The notes beneath the pieces are model-generated. The model searched no databases. It saw only the letters and a program-made list of their open reading frames with translations, and was not told the origin of the DNA. Both the position numbers and the translations under genes were made by a program. A stretch of 64,000 bases of DNA, taken from positions 1 to 64,000 of the forward strand of contig CM057058.1 in NCBI GenBank assembly GCA_029945375.1, written 5' to 3'. This document shows, in pieces, positions 36,825-48,113 of this stretch. Each line of letters opens with the position of its first letter. Within the stretch, counting starts at the first letter, position 1. The DNA comes from Agaricus subrufescens (lineage: Eukaryota > Basidiomycota > Agaricomycetes > Agaricales > Agaricaceae).

Positions 36825-38228
36825 TCTACTCAAAATGAGATAGAACTGTTGAGTTGTAACATACGTCAGGGTATTGTAACCCTTCTCGAATAAATTTTGT
36901 GATGCAATGGGACATCTGGCGTAAGTAAGGCAGTGCCCCGACGTCGGTACACTCGACACCGTAGCTATCGCTGTCAAAACCGGGAGGGCCGTGCTTCTCC
37001 TCGGAGGATGCTAGCTATGAGGTCATTTATGTGATGTGTCGAAGAAAAGTTCTGATCCTGAAGCTTTCGGAATTAGGACGCGTAACAACCGGTGAGCAGG
37101 GTATTTTCTCAGGGGTGTAATCTAGTTGTGAATGCCACCGTTATTTTTACCATGGTCGCGGTCTCAGCGGACGCAAGCGAACCCCTGGGCATTGAAGTTA
37201 TGACCCTTTGGGGCAATAGAAGCGCTTCGACTTGTGCCCGAGGATCTATCAACGGATCAGAGGTACATCCGGAAGCTAAGCGAGTCAATGATCTCATTGG
37301 ATATTCTATTTACTTACTAATAACTTACATTCCCTTCTATCTTTCAACATGTTACTCGGCTTCGGAGTTGCAGAGCACCGACCAGTGTACAAGATCAACA
37401 TGTCCGGATGTACTCCATGCTTAATGTAACTAACACACGAGGTGGAGATTGAATGATAGTAGATTACATTGTTGGAGTAGTCGGACTTTCTAGTCGAGAC
37501 ATATATGGGTGTTCATTGGAATTTCATATGCTACTGATGCTTATCAGACACCAAGACAGACGCGTTCATCAGTCACAGGCCAACGCAATGCACAGCGATT
37601 ATCACGCGCGATCAATTGATGGCACTTTCTCTGAACCACACACATGTGTTAATAAAATCAGGTGAATACATGGAAAACATCCATAGAAATGGCTTTCTAT
37701 TCCAGAATGAAGAGCGTCACTGTCTGCATCCCGGATGATCACACAGTCTAGAACAAAGGCAGATGGATGATCTTTTCCCTAGATAACCTTTATTCAAGGA
37801 ACAGTAGACACAAAGAACCAGGCCCTGCAGGGTATTTGCGAGGAGAAGGAAAGCGGAGCCAACGGGCAGGAAGTTCAAAGACTGATCCGGACATTGGAGA
37901 CTTTCCTGGGACCCTTCTCCAAAGTCCTTAACGTTCAATCATTTGATGGTAGTACTTACGACCCCTGGCATACCGAGTCATATTGGGCAGGATCATTGTC
38001 ACGGTGACTCGTTGTGGCGCATCAATTGATGTGGGCGGGATTTGATGCAGCGTCTGCACCTGATTGGGGCGCCTGCTAGACACGGTCACGTGTTATGGGT
38101 TCGACGCGACAAATCGCGTCATAGTTTCGGGGCCGTCGACTTGTAACCCCCCGGACCTTGAACACTTAAAGGCGTTGGCTCTCAGAGCGTGGGTCAAGGA
38201 CACCGCTATAATTCTACTGCTAGCAAAC
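36825..38228. other. intergenic, no gene recognised
   Basis: No frame with family resemblance is seen. The right end is the promoter of the SWIM-ligase gene. An in-frame ATG at 38064 exists upstream of the chosen ligase start, but its extra 55 residues do not resemble the repeated modules. Confidence 0.4.
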
Positions 38229-41200
38229 ATGGCCCGAGATGAACTCGAAGACATCAACGGTGTCAAGCCGAACGTCTGGCTTGCCGACGGCGAAGAACGG
38301 GAAGTCCACTTACCCCCAAGGTAAGTTGGATCAATGAGAATAATTGTTTGGCGTTCATAGGACTGATCATTGCATTAGCAAGTCAAAGTATAAAGTCAAG
38401 CACACATTCGACCACTTTTATTGGTGCGTTCCTAATGTTCCGAGACTTAGTCAACTCCTGACACTGATGGTTTAGTACATGCCCAGTACTGTGTTCTTAC
38501 TCTGCTTCTGATCTATATACGCTTAACTCTGAATTACTTTCGTAGGCGTGGAGAAACCAGGTTTGTTTGACGAACCCCTGGATAGATTTAGCTGATCGGA
38601 AAGTCCATAGTCTGGGATACCTGTCAATGCCAGGTCTTGCAAGCACATAAAGTTCCTGTTAGGCGATGAATACGAAAAAGCAAGAATTGCACTCAAAAAT
38701 CCTGATGGCGCATCATCAGAGAATACCAAGGCTCAGACTAGGGCGACCGCCAATCAGGCGAAACCAGGGTCAAAGCGCAAGAGATCCGAAGAGGGCGAGG
38801 AGGAAGGCAACAATATAGGAAAACCCTCGGCGCAGACGCCTACCGCGAAATCGAATTCGAAACGCTTAAAATCTGAAACAATACTAGAAGCGGCTGGAGT
38901 TCCCGACTCAAATGGGGACCTAGCCAATGATAACCTAGCCGAGATCAATGGCGTTAGACCACATGTATACCTTCGGGACGGACAAGAACAAGAGATCGGG
39001 TCAGTCACCGGGTATGCTTCAAGCTCTCGTTCGAAAAAAATTCGAGTAACAAAGTTCCATAGCAAAACTCGGTACAGGATCAAGCGAACCGTAGACCATT
39101 ATTATTGGTACGAATAATTCATATGCATTCAGTCTACACGTTGCTCATTACGCGTTCTGCTTAGCACATGTCCAGTACGTGGTAGTACTTTATCATATTC
39201 TTAAATGTTACTTATATTCTCAACGTAGGCATGGAGAAACCAGGTCTGTTCTCATTCCCTACACGTCCCTACACGACTCACGTTCTTGTAGTCTCGAGTT
39301 CCTGTCGACTCTCGTAGTTGCAAACATATCAAGTCCCTTCTCGGTGATGCGTACGAGCAAGCACGCCTCCAACGTAAGAGGTTGGATTCACCTGAAGTCA
39401 GCGGCGAAAAACCTGCCCCTAAATCTAAACCTTCATCCAAGACCGAGTCCACGGCCGAAACTTCGATTACTTCCAAGTCAAAGAAGGCAACTAACTTAGC
39501 AACAGAGGGCAAAGACGTTGAAATGAATGATACTGGAAGCGAAGCAAAAGAAAATGACGACGATAAGGCCGAAGACGACAATGAAGACGTTGGAGGCGAT
39601 AGGGACAATACTGTGGAAGATGCTGCACATGTCGCGTGTGCGGACGAGCTCATGGATATAAATGGCATCAAACCGAGGGTTATTATGAGGGATGGTGATG
39701 AACGTGAAGTAAGCTCTCAATCCAAGTAAGTATCTGAATGAATGAATGATAGGACAAAATGAACGAGAGAAAATGTCACTCACTTCAATCTAGTCCGAAT
39801 TCCAAGTACAATATTAAACGCACCTTGGATCATTACTATTGGTAATTAGTTCATTGGCTCTCCGTGTGTAAATCTAATTGATTCGTCAGTTCGTGTCCGG
39901 TATGATGCTCAGATTGCTGGTTAATCATTTGCGCTGATCACAACGTCATCTAATCAGGCATGGAGAAATCAGGTACGGTTTCCCTTACACCATTACCGTC
40001 GTACAATAACTCAGGTTGGTATGTCAGGGTGGTGCACCGGTGAATGCACGCACGTGCAAGCATCTGAAGGGACTTTTGGGCGAAGAGTACGAAAATGCGC
40101 GTCTGCTGTTGAAGAACCCAGATGGTCCTCAGCCTCGAGCTAAAGCAAGTGCAAAATCTAATGGCAAAAGGAAGACCAAATCGACTTGTGACGAAGGTGG
40201 TAAATCGATCCCCCAGCTTCTTTTAGCCAATAAATGGGATCTGGACAATGGACCTGATCCAACTGGATGGTGGATCTCAGAAAAGCTGGACGGTGTCAGG
40301 TGTGTACTTATTTTCCTTACCGTATATCTGATGAATGATGGTATCGCGTACAGAACTTACTTTGACGGGAAATATATGATCAGTCGTTTGGGAAACCCCT
40401 TCACACCACCGCAGTGGTTCTTAGATAGTACGTTAATAACTTCTTGATACCCTTCTTTCGTTACTTATGCCACGTTATCTTTCAGAACTTCCAAAAGATG
40501 TTAGTCTGGACGGGGAACTTTGGGGCGGACGAGGAGAGTTTCAGTCTACCGTATCCGTTGTAAAAACCATCAACTCACCCCACTGGAAGACTATCAAATT
40601 CCAAGTAAGAATGACTCCACCACTTGACTCCACACGGAGCGCTGATCATCTTCACATAAAAAGATATTTGACATTCCATCCCGCGGGGGAGAACCTTTCG
40701 AAGCACGAATGTCCTACCTTGAAAAACTTTTTGGTCATGAGGGATCTCACAGGGATGATCAACTTGTTGTGGTTCCTCAGACCCAGGCTACAGATCGGCA
40801 GCACGTTTTGGATCAGCTGAAGTATGTTGAGTCCGTTGGCGGAGAAGGTTTGATGTTACGAAAGCCTAAATCGTTCGTTCTTTCTGGACCCAATTTCATT
40901 TTATCACTCACTTGATTGACAGTCTGTACGAAGGATATCGGTCTGCTACACTTTTGAAAATCAAAGTTAGTTATCGGCATAGCTTGATTTCTTCATCCAC
41001 TAACCGATGCCCCCTCAGACGTTTTACGATGCTGAAGCGATCGTGACCGGTTACGTCGATGGTAAGGGAAAACATACTGGTGCGACTGGAGCTCTGAAAT
41101 GTAAAATGGCCTCTGGAAAGGTATTTTACGTTCCGTGAAGTGTTAAGTAAAGGAAAAACTACTGATTTGTCTTTGGGGGACACAGAATTTCAATGTTGGC

Positions 41201-41450
41201 TCGGGCATGAGCGACAAGCAACGGAAAAACCCTCCAAAGATTGGCTCAATTATAGTGTATCGTTCCCAGGAATTAACCAAAGATGGAGTGCCCAGGTTCG
41301 CAGCATTCTAACAGTATGCCGATATATCAATGAATCCTCAACCCGTCTTACAGGTTCCCGACCTTCGTTGGGGTTGCGGCAGATAAAGACAAACCGAAAG
41401 ATGCTGAAGTACCTGAGCATAGATTGAATGGTATAAAGGAAGATGATTAG
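38229..41450 (+). CDS. three SWIM zinc-finger modules fused to LigE/PBCV-1-type ATP-dependent DNA ligase
   Basis: The spliced protein is about 740 aa. Three modules repeat: an INGVKPNVWLADGEEREV-like motif; K(Y/R)xxKRTxDHYY; the SWIM finger CTCPAWRNQ then CKH; and LLG(D/E)xYExAR. The CxC pairs are encoded by 10-nt exons at 38476-38485, 39165-39174 and 39890-39899, and AWRNQ by 15-nt exons at 38546, 39229 and 39958. A compact nucleotidyltransferase follows: WWISEKLDGVR (motif I, Lys nucleophile), SLDGELWGGRGEF (III), IFDIPS (IIIa), GGEGLMLRK (IV) and LLKIK (V). It ends in an OB fold with VTGYVDGKGKHTG, VGSGMSDKQRKNPPKIGS and GVPRFPTFVGVA, matching the small LigE/Chlorella-virus ligases. It should seal nicks with ATP, with the SWIM modules as probable DNA or protein contacts; the cellular role is unknown. 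Start 38229 (MARDELEDINGV), stop 41448-41450. Confidence 0.87.
38476..38485 (+). other. 10-nt microexon, SWIM module 1
   Basis: TACATGCCCA is bounded by TTTAG and GTACTG. Joined to the TG ending the previous exon (38423) it encodes C-T-C-P, the first half of the SWIM CxC motif. It is followed by a 15-nt exon (38546-38560) for A-W-R-N-Q. Confidence 0.8.
39165..39174 (+). other. 10-nt microexon, SWIM module 2
   Basis: CACATGTCCA is bounded by CTTAG and GTACGT. It encodes C-T-C-P with the preceding TG (exon end 39107), followed by the 15-nt exon 39229-39243. Confidence 0.8.
39890..39899 (+). other. 10-nt microexon, SWIM module 3
   Basis: TTCGTGTCCG is bounded by GTCAG and GTATGA. It encodes C-S-C-P with the preceding TG (exon end 39841), followed by the 15-nt exon 39958-39972 and then the exon at 40028 that supplies R-T-C-K-H. 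Confidence 0.8.
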
Positions 41451-43898
41451 ATGCCCAATAGCTTTAGACTGTTACCTACGTCTGTACGAAGGAGAATACT
41501 TCACCAATAAAAGGCTTATTTATACGGGAAATTATCGTGTCAATAAGTCGCCAGAGAGGAATGGAGTGACCCGGTGGTCAGTTTACATATCTCGTCTATC
41601 GGATAGATGTTCTTTCAGTTGTCGCGAGTAAATGTCTTCGTCCGGCCGGATTACTGTGGTGTTCTCTATTCTTACTAGCGCTCGCACGACAATCAACTAG
41701 CCAGTTTCTCAAGTTTCAATGGGTTTACGCCGTAGATAGTTTTTGTAGCTGGTCGCCGATGACCTGCGTTTGATGAACCAACAAATGTTTTACTTTTTAT
41801 CTCAGCTAGGATATAAAAGAATAGAGAAATTCTAACCAACCTTAAGAACACAGGAGTGGCATCTCTCAATGAATGGAGTAGTTTGAAGACTATGGTAATC
41901 TGCAACTGGCTAGCTTTTGGCTGCTGGATCTAGAGCGTATATTTATCAATTAATGCTGGTGAAGGCGAGGTATCTTATCGACATTCGGAGTCAGACCTAC
42001 TGAAAAAGTTCAACTGGCGATATTACTATAAGGATGAAGATCTTAGCGAATATCATACTAGTCGGGCAAAGATACCTTGAAAAGTCCCTTTCTTTGTGCA
42101 ACGGTCACTTTTCTGGCGGGTGTCGCCTGCACACGAGTAATTTAATTGAATAACGAGTTCAAACTGAAAGACAAGAGTGTTGCAACACTCGCTGTTGTTT
42201 CTTACGGTGGAGAAGGGGTGATAAGTCGATTTTGAGGGGTTGGTAACTGAAGTAATCGGCACAGTATCAAGGCAGATGTTACTTGGACAGTCGACTTGAA
42301 TAACCAGTAGCCTGCAATGTGTGGAGAATCATCGAAACTAGTTGCTATAAATCGAATACCGTCTCTTTATCAAAGTACTATTTGATCCTTTCAAATGTAA
42401 AATGAATGACTAAGGAAGTTGATAAGACTCGCTAGTCATCCAAAGCTTTTTGGAGAGAGGAATCATGAATTAAGCCTCATACCCATGTATCTGGGAGGTG
42501 AAGATTTGGGTGTCGTTGGTTGATCACAGCTGCGAATAAATACATGGATGATCCCTGTCGAGCATTTGAACAGCTATTGCGACTCAGCGTCTAAAGGGAT
42601 CAACTGAAGGATTCAATGAGTAACAAACGCTGTTCGACTCTTATCTCCCCTCGTGATGATCTGAAAGCAGCTCAGTATTGATCATACACGCAAGAAATCG
42701 GTACATTATGGTACATAAAAGTGATATCATGGCAGTAGAAAAAACTTAGAAGGCATGGAGTGATTGGATTAATTGTAATGGAGGACAACAATTGCCACAG
42801 TAACTGAGCCTTGCTTTTTGTCGGTGACCCGAAATATCCGTATTCGATTGGCACCCACATTTTCAGGTCAACTTTGCAGGGTCTCATTGCCTTGTCGGCA
42901 CGGAGGGCCTGCTAGTTGATCAAAATTATCGAGGCTGCCTTCTTGACCGTCACGAACGGGAACCGAGAAAGTCTCAATATATTGACTATTGGCCAATTTT
43001 TTATACGTCAGCTGAACAAAAGTTAAAAATAATGTGCATTAGTTGTAGGTAAGTGGAATTTGTCACCGAACCATTATATTGTAATGATATTGTAATGTCA
43101 CCTCGGCATCCTAATTTTAGTGGCAGTATTCTTTATTACTTCGGGGCTCGCTCACTGATCCGGTGCAGTGTATCTCCCAAGCGTCGTCATCATCAGCGCA
43201 ACCCCTATCACAAAAAACACACCGGAACGTCATTGATAGGCATTGTTCCGGTGCGGGCGAGCTGCATATGGTTCCTGAGATCCCCACAACGGATCAAAAA
43301 CAGTGCTTGAAGTCCGGCGTTCGTGAGACAACGTAACAGTATCTCTTCGCATGCATGATTTTCGAGTATTGAATAATCTACTCGAGGGGTAAACGACAAA
43401 TTGCAAGGAAAGGGCGTCAAAAGATGATCTGTGAACAACCGTTGATGATATGTCGTGCGGGATGACTCTCACGGTATGAGTACCGAGAAGCGTGTGTTTG
43501 AATTCCTACTATCACAGGTTTGCGTAGACACAGAATCACAATCGGTAACAACGCATTCTGGGGCTGTGAAAAGCTGGGGATTATGAGCCACAAAACTGGG
43601 GTCAAAAAACAAAACGAAGTTGAGAATCATGAAATAGTGCATGGTATTGGTACAAACTCGATGAGGTACTATAATAATGAATGCAATTGGACAGCTGACG
43701 AATGCCGAGAGGAGACATGCTTCAAGAAGTCACCATGTAAATGGCGCATATGACCTGGCCAGGGCGTGGTTGATTGGTGTTGACTCAGTAGAACCAATTA
43801 GGCACTACTCATACCACGATGATAGGACCATATCTTTGGGGTCTATTAATGCAATCGGCGCCGGCTCCTTAATAAGAATGTGCTCTCAGTCAACAATA
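41451..43898. other. 2.4-kb intergenic, no gene recognised
   Basis: Short frames only. An 11-bp direct repeat ATATTGTAATG occurs twice near 43077-43098. This stretch holds the convergent 3' ends of the ligase gene and the small minus-strand gene. Confidence 0.45.
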
Positions 43899-44668
43899 CT
43901 AGCGACAGCCTGAACAATTGTGACATACCACATCAGAGCCCTGCTTTACATCGTCAGCTTGATTAGTAGGTTTATTTATCTGGGTACCCGAGGGAACCAT
44001 GCTTCCACCCCCCAAACCCGTTGGTTTAGCGGTTCTCTCAAGGGCCCGTCCACGCTCTGTTTCAGTAAGACCAACCAACCGAAGGTTCAAAATCGCTGGT
44101 GGTCTTTCGAGTTCTCGTTCCTCTGAGGTTGACCGTTGTCTATCAGAAACGGAATGTGATCGCGAAGGAGGATGATATGTGTATGTGAAGGCATCCTCCA
44201 GGGGATTCTCGTGGCTGAGGTGCTGGTTCGAAAGATCGTCGGAGTCGTTCGGACGTCCAAAGTAGTCAAAGTTATCATAGCCCACGGAATTTGATCTTGA
44301 GACACTTCCTAATGAATCGTGCATCACACGACGATGAAGGTTGAAGGGAAGTCTAGAACTGAGATTGACCATTTTGCTGGCACCAGCCACGGTGAGATTT
44401 CGGGCGTTCATATCACAAAAGATCTCCTCACCCTTCCATATTGCGAACTATGGACCCCATTCGTTCTCTATAAGTGAAATCTCGAGCTTGTAGAGGTTGT
44501 GGTCTACGAGGTCACAAGCGTGAGTACTGGATGTTATCAGGCGGGATCGAAACGCGCTCACGGAGATGTTGGTATCTCAAATTGTAGCAGCCGTTCTTGT
44601 TCATCCCGCGTTCCTCTGGATTTTCTGGCCCCGCAGCAGCAGAAAGTTTCGAGGACGAACGAGAACAT
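43899..44668 (-). CDS. small unrecognised protein with Cys-rich N-terminus
   Basis: Exons 44668-44562, 44503-44432 and 44376-43899 join in frame to exactly 218 aa. The protein begins MFSFVLETFCCCGARKSRGT, then DEQERLL. The three-Cys cluster followed by basic residues could be palmitoylated. The acidic-dileucine-like DEQERLL resembles the short N-terminal region of Ragulator/EGO anchor proteins (LAMTOR1, Meh1), which sit on lysosome or vacuole membranes. Homology to that family is only suggested, because the rest is Ser-rich and disordered (VSRSNSVGYDNFDYFGRP, RSHSVSDRQRSTSEERE) and ends VVCHNCSGCR. The consistent phases and good splice sites support a real gene. Confidence 0.6.
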
Positions 44669-46885
44669 GGTAATCAATTTTGGGACAAATATCGATTAGT
44701 AAGCGAGCCAACTTAAGAGCGCTGTTTGCCCATGTTGACATATCTTCGAAAGACCGACCTGGAAGGGACTCAGTCTCCAGGACTTCTGCTGTTAGACCTG
44801 TTTCACAGTGTATTTCCGTAAAGATATCCTGGATATATATCCCTTTGAACGTCCGCAATTAGGCTTCCAGACCCGTCTGACTCATTTGGAAAACATCATT
44901 CCTCGAAGTATCCAATATGGCTAAATTGTTCCTTGCTGTTCATATTATCACATCGCAATGGTATATGACTCGCATATCGCTCTACGCGAGCAAGCGTGTC
45001 TTCTATCAATGTACGGGGCGATTGCTGTGGCCCTTCTTCGCCCTTGGAAATTACCGAATCGGGGGTGCTTGCACCACGGCGCAACTAGTCAGCCTCATTC
45101 AAACGAATTCGCCGCTATTGAACCCGTCAAGAACCCGCCCATTTACTAAAGATCTCGGGCGCTGATTTCAGTCCGCAGGCCGATCCCGTAGCGTTGGAGC
45201 TCATGCCATCACATCTGAATGTGCGATCATCGGCCCGGTCGTTCCATTGGATGTACGGAGACGGTGAATATCGAAAAACGTTTCTACTCAGCGAACCCTG
45301 ACCTCAAGCGATGGTTGCTTTTATTCTCTTCTGATAAAAATTTCTTGGTTTGTTACTCAACGTACAATCAAGTCGTGATGTGGAATAACGTACTCTCGTT
45401 CTCGTACTCAATATCGCTACTTCTCAATGTCGTGTGAGTTGCTATTTTGGGCCTCAATTTTGGTTTGGAGCGACACATTAACCTAAGAAGCATAACCGAG
45501 CCAAAATCTGAAGCTATATCGACTAAAGCCTCCCTCAATCGTGTCTTGCCGAAACTTCTATCGAAAATCCACTTCTTTCTGAACCCAATCAATAGCGCAT
45601 AGCCTACCCAACACAGCCCAGCAAGACCTACTGAGACCCGGTTGACAACGTTGGCACCCACCTGGAGTCCGCCGATATGACGATTCAGGCATGAGAGGAA
45701 ATCGGAACCTTGTATTTTCTCCTCTGGGAATAATCCCATTCATTGGTCGGCCCCAACCCTGCCATAGACAATACAAACCCTCGATCGTTCTGCCGATTTC
45801 AGAGTCTATCCACATGACAATCTCACCACGCAGTCATAGCCTCAGTGAAGGCCTTACCTCTTGTTGGAAGATCCGGCACCCCGTGCGTGAAGAGAAAGCC
45901 TACAACATAATCCATTGTGGTCGATAGACTGCAAAATATATGTTCCGTTTCAAAATGTTTCGTATTTTTCCCTTTCCCTTCAGGGGCATTAAGCTGTTTT
46001 AATTTCATCTTATGACTTTGTGTGACCCAAAGCGTCCCTCGGGGAGATGCAGATTAAGTCATGAAGCTCGAAGTTTGATTAGCGGATCTCCATTCAAAAT
46101 GGTTCCGGGAAATTCTCGTGCTTGACTCAACCAAGTCAGTGCAATCCCGCCTTTATGGCTCAATCGGAGACAGTGATGGAGACCTGTCAGTTCGCTAGCA
46201 ACGCGAAGGCAGTGGTGTCGAAGCCAACAGCCAGCTCGTGAAGGAACAATCCGGACTAGTTGAGTTACGAGGATCCAGCGACGAGTCTGATATTGCTAGA
46301 ATCAATAGAATCCTCTGGGCCGTTTGCTTTTTCACGGACTTGTCGACTATCCCACAAGAAACATCGCGAAGTCCAAGACTGGCTCCGGGTCACCTGTCAA
46401 GCTCTCACAAAGTCTATAATGTTCTTAATTTGTCTCCAAAACACCAAGTCAGCCTCGCTTTGTCTAATTCGCTTCAGACCTAGCGACCCTCCTGACATAT
46501 TCATACTAATGACGATACCTTAAACGATTTTCTGGGGATCCTCTCACGTTTGATCAGGCCGATACAGGCTGATACTTTAGAAGCCCGCAACTTTGTGGTG
46601 GCGCATCATTGATTTAAATAAGTATGGGAATATTCCCAGACATGAACGAACAACACTGTCAGAAACGCTCTTACTTTCAGATTCCCGTACCAGAATACAT
46701 GTACACACTTGGGACGTGGTATATACGCATTAGTATCGTACGCTACCTAGGTCACATTCAAAGAAAAAATAATCATTAAGGTATTGGCAGGAAAAAAATA
46801 ATATTTAATTTATTTTTGGCCGCGAAATCAGAAAAAAAGAGGGCGGGAATAAACCGATAATGTTTGTTTATAACCTTACTACGAT
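44669..46885. other. 2.2-kb intergenic, no convincing gene
   Basis: Several minus-strand frames exist (for example one hydrophobic frame in 45739-45440), but no combination with proper splice phases gave a recognisable protein. The left end includes the promoter of the 218-aa gene and the right end the 3' region of the GATA factor gene. Confidence 0.4.
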
Positions 46886-48113
46886 CTAGGGTGACTTAAC
46901 CCCAGAAGTGGATGCGTGCTTGGTACGGGGTTTAATCTTCTTGCGTTTCAAAGTGAGCGGTCTGTCTTTGCCGCGTAGCCTCGCGTATACGCCACACGCG
47001 TTGCAAAGCTGAGCGCCCGTTTTGCTCCGTCGCCAAACAGAAGTGCGATGGGTATGACAATGGCTACACTCCGGCCCGTTGTAATTTTGATCTTCTTCCT
47101 CACTTTCTTCGTCTTCTTGGTCTGCGTCGATAAGCTCTCTGGGTCGATGCCTATGACGTTGTTGTAGATAGAGTCCACAAGCGTTGCATAGAGGTTTGAG
47201 CGTTGTCGGCTCTCGACGCCAAAGTGGTGTTGAAGTTGCGTTACAGTGAGAGCACTTTTTTCCTCCAGCGGAAGCATCGACGCTCCCTCGGCGTGATGAG
47301 GGAGGAGATACACTGTGCTGTGGTGAAATGTGACGAGAGGATGACGACGGGGATGGAGACGGAGACGAAATTGGAGATATCTGATAACCTCGGGTTGATT
47401 GGATCGGAGGAAGGTCAGTTGCGACGGAGTAAGCAGGAGAGTTCGTGGCGTTAGTGTAAAGGAGATCGTCGAGAGTTTGAGGTCCGAAAGATGAAACGCG
47501 TAAATCACCATTCTGCCAGTGCGACATCGCTGTGGTGCCAGAGCTGGGTCCAAGATTAGACATGTCCGATTGGGCATTGCCGGGCCACTGGTTCCACTCT
47601 GGTGCAGAGTGATGAGGCATGTGCCGATAACCATTTTCATGGTATATTGGACTAGAGGCCGCGGGAGGGGGGAGCGTTGACGGGTGAACTGATTGGGGGG
47701 AGATGGATGGCGACCATTGTTGCTGTTGCTCGAAAGAGTGTACAGTACTTCTTTCGGACGAAGCATAATAATGGTTTCGGCTATTGGCAGGATGAGAGTT
47801 CGATGCAAACGCATTCGACTGGCTGATATTCTTGACATCGTTCACGAAACCGCCTGCGGCGCCTGTGCCATACCGGGTCTGGCCAGTACTATCTGAAATC
47901 GATAAGTTACCAATGAGTACATGAATGAGATCATCGAAGCGTTAGGTACGTACCTTGCCAGGAACTCGCGAGGTCCATGTTTGGATGGTCAATGTGATGG
48001 GAGGGTATCGAAGAAGCGTAGGATTGGGTCACCGGGCTAGGTGTGTGTATAGCGTGTTGCCTATTGTTCAAGCCGCACATAAGATTAGCTGACGGATTGT
48101 AAGCTGCAAGCAT
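46886..48113 (-). CDS. GATA-type transcription factor, two zinc fingers
   Basis: Exons 48113-47954 and 47892-46886 give exactly 388 aa. The first ~245 residues are Ser/Pro/His/Gln-rich, with poly-Gln near the front and a Ser-Pro repeat just before the fingers. Finger 1 is CSHCNATSTPLWRRE ... KPLCNACGLYLQQR (C-x2-C-x18-C-x2-C). Finger 2 is CSHCHTHRTSVWRRS ... QLCNACGVYARLRG (C-x2-C-x17-C-x2-C). A basic tail, RPLTLKRKKIKPRTKH, follows. The acidic linker between them (DADQEDEESEEEDQ) is short and lacks the Cys-rich block of the SreA/Fep1 iron regulators. The protein should bind HGATAR sites in the nucleus, but the regulated pathway (nitrogen, light, iron or development) cannot be named. Confidence 0.87.

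Noticed and set aside
45368..45930. hydrophobic minus-strand frame upstream of the 218-aa gene
   Set aside because: Several splice combinations were tried and none gave a continuous frame from a start to a stop with recognisable sequence.
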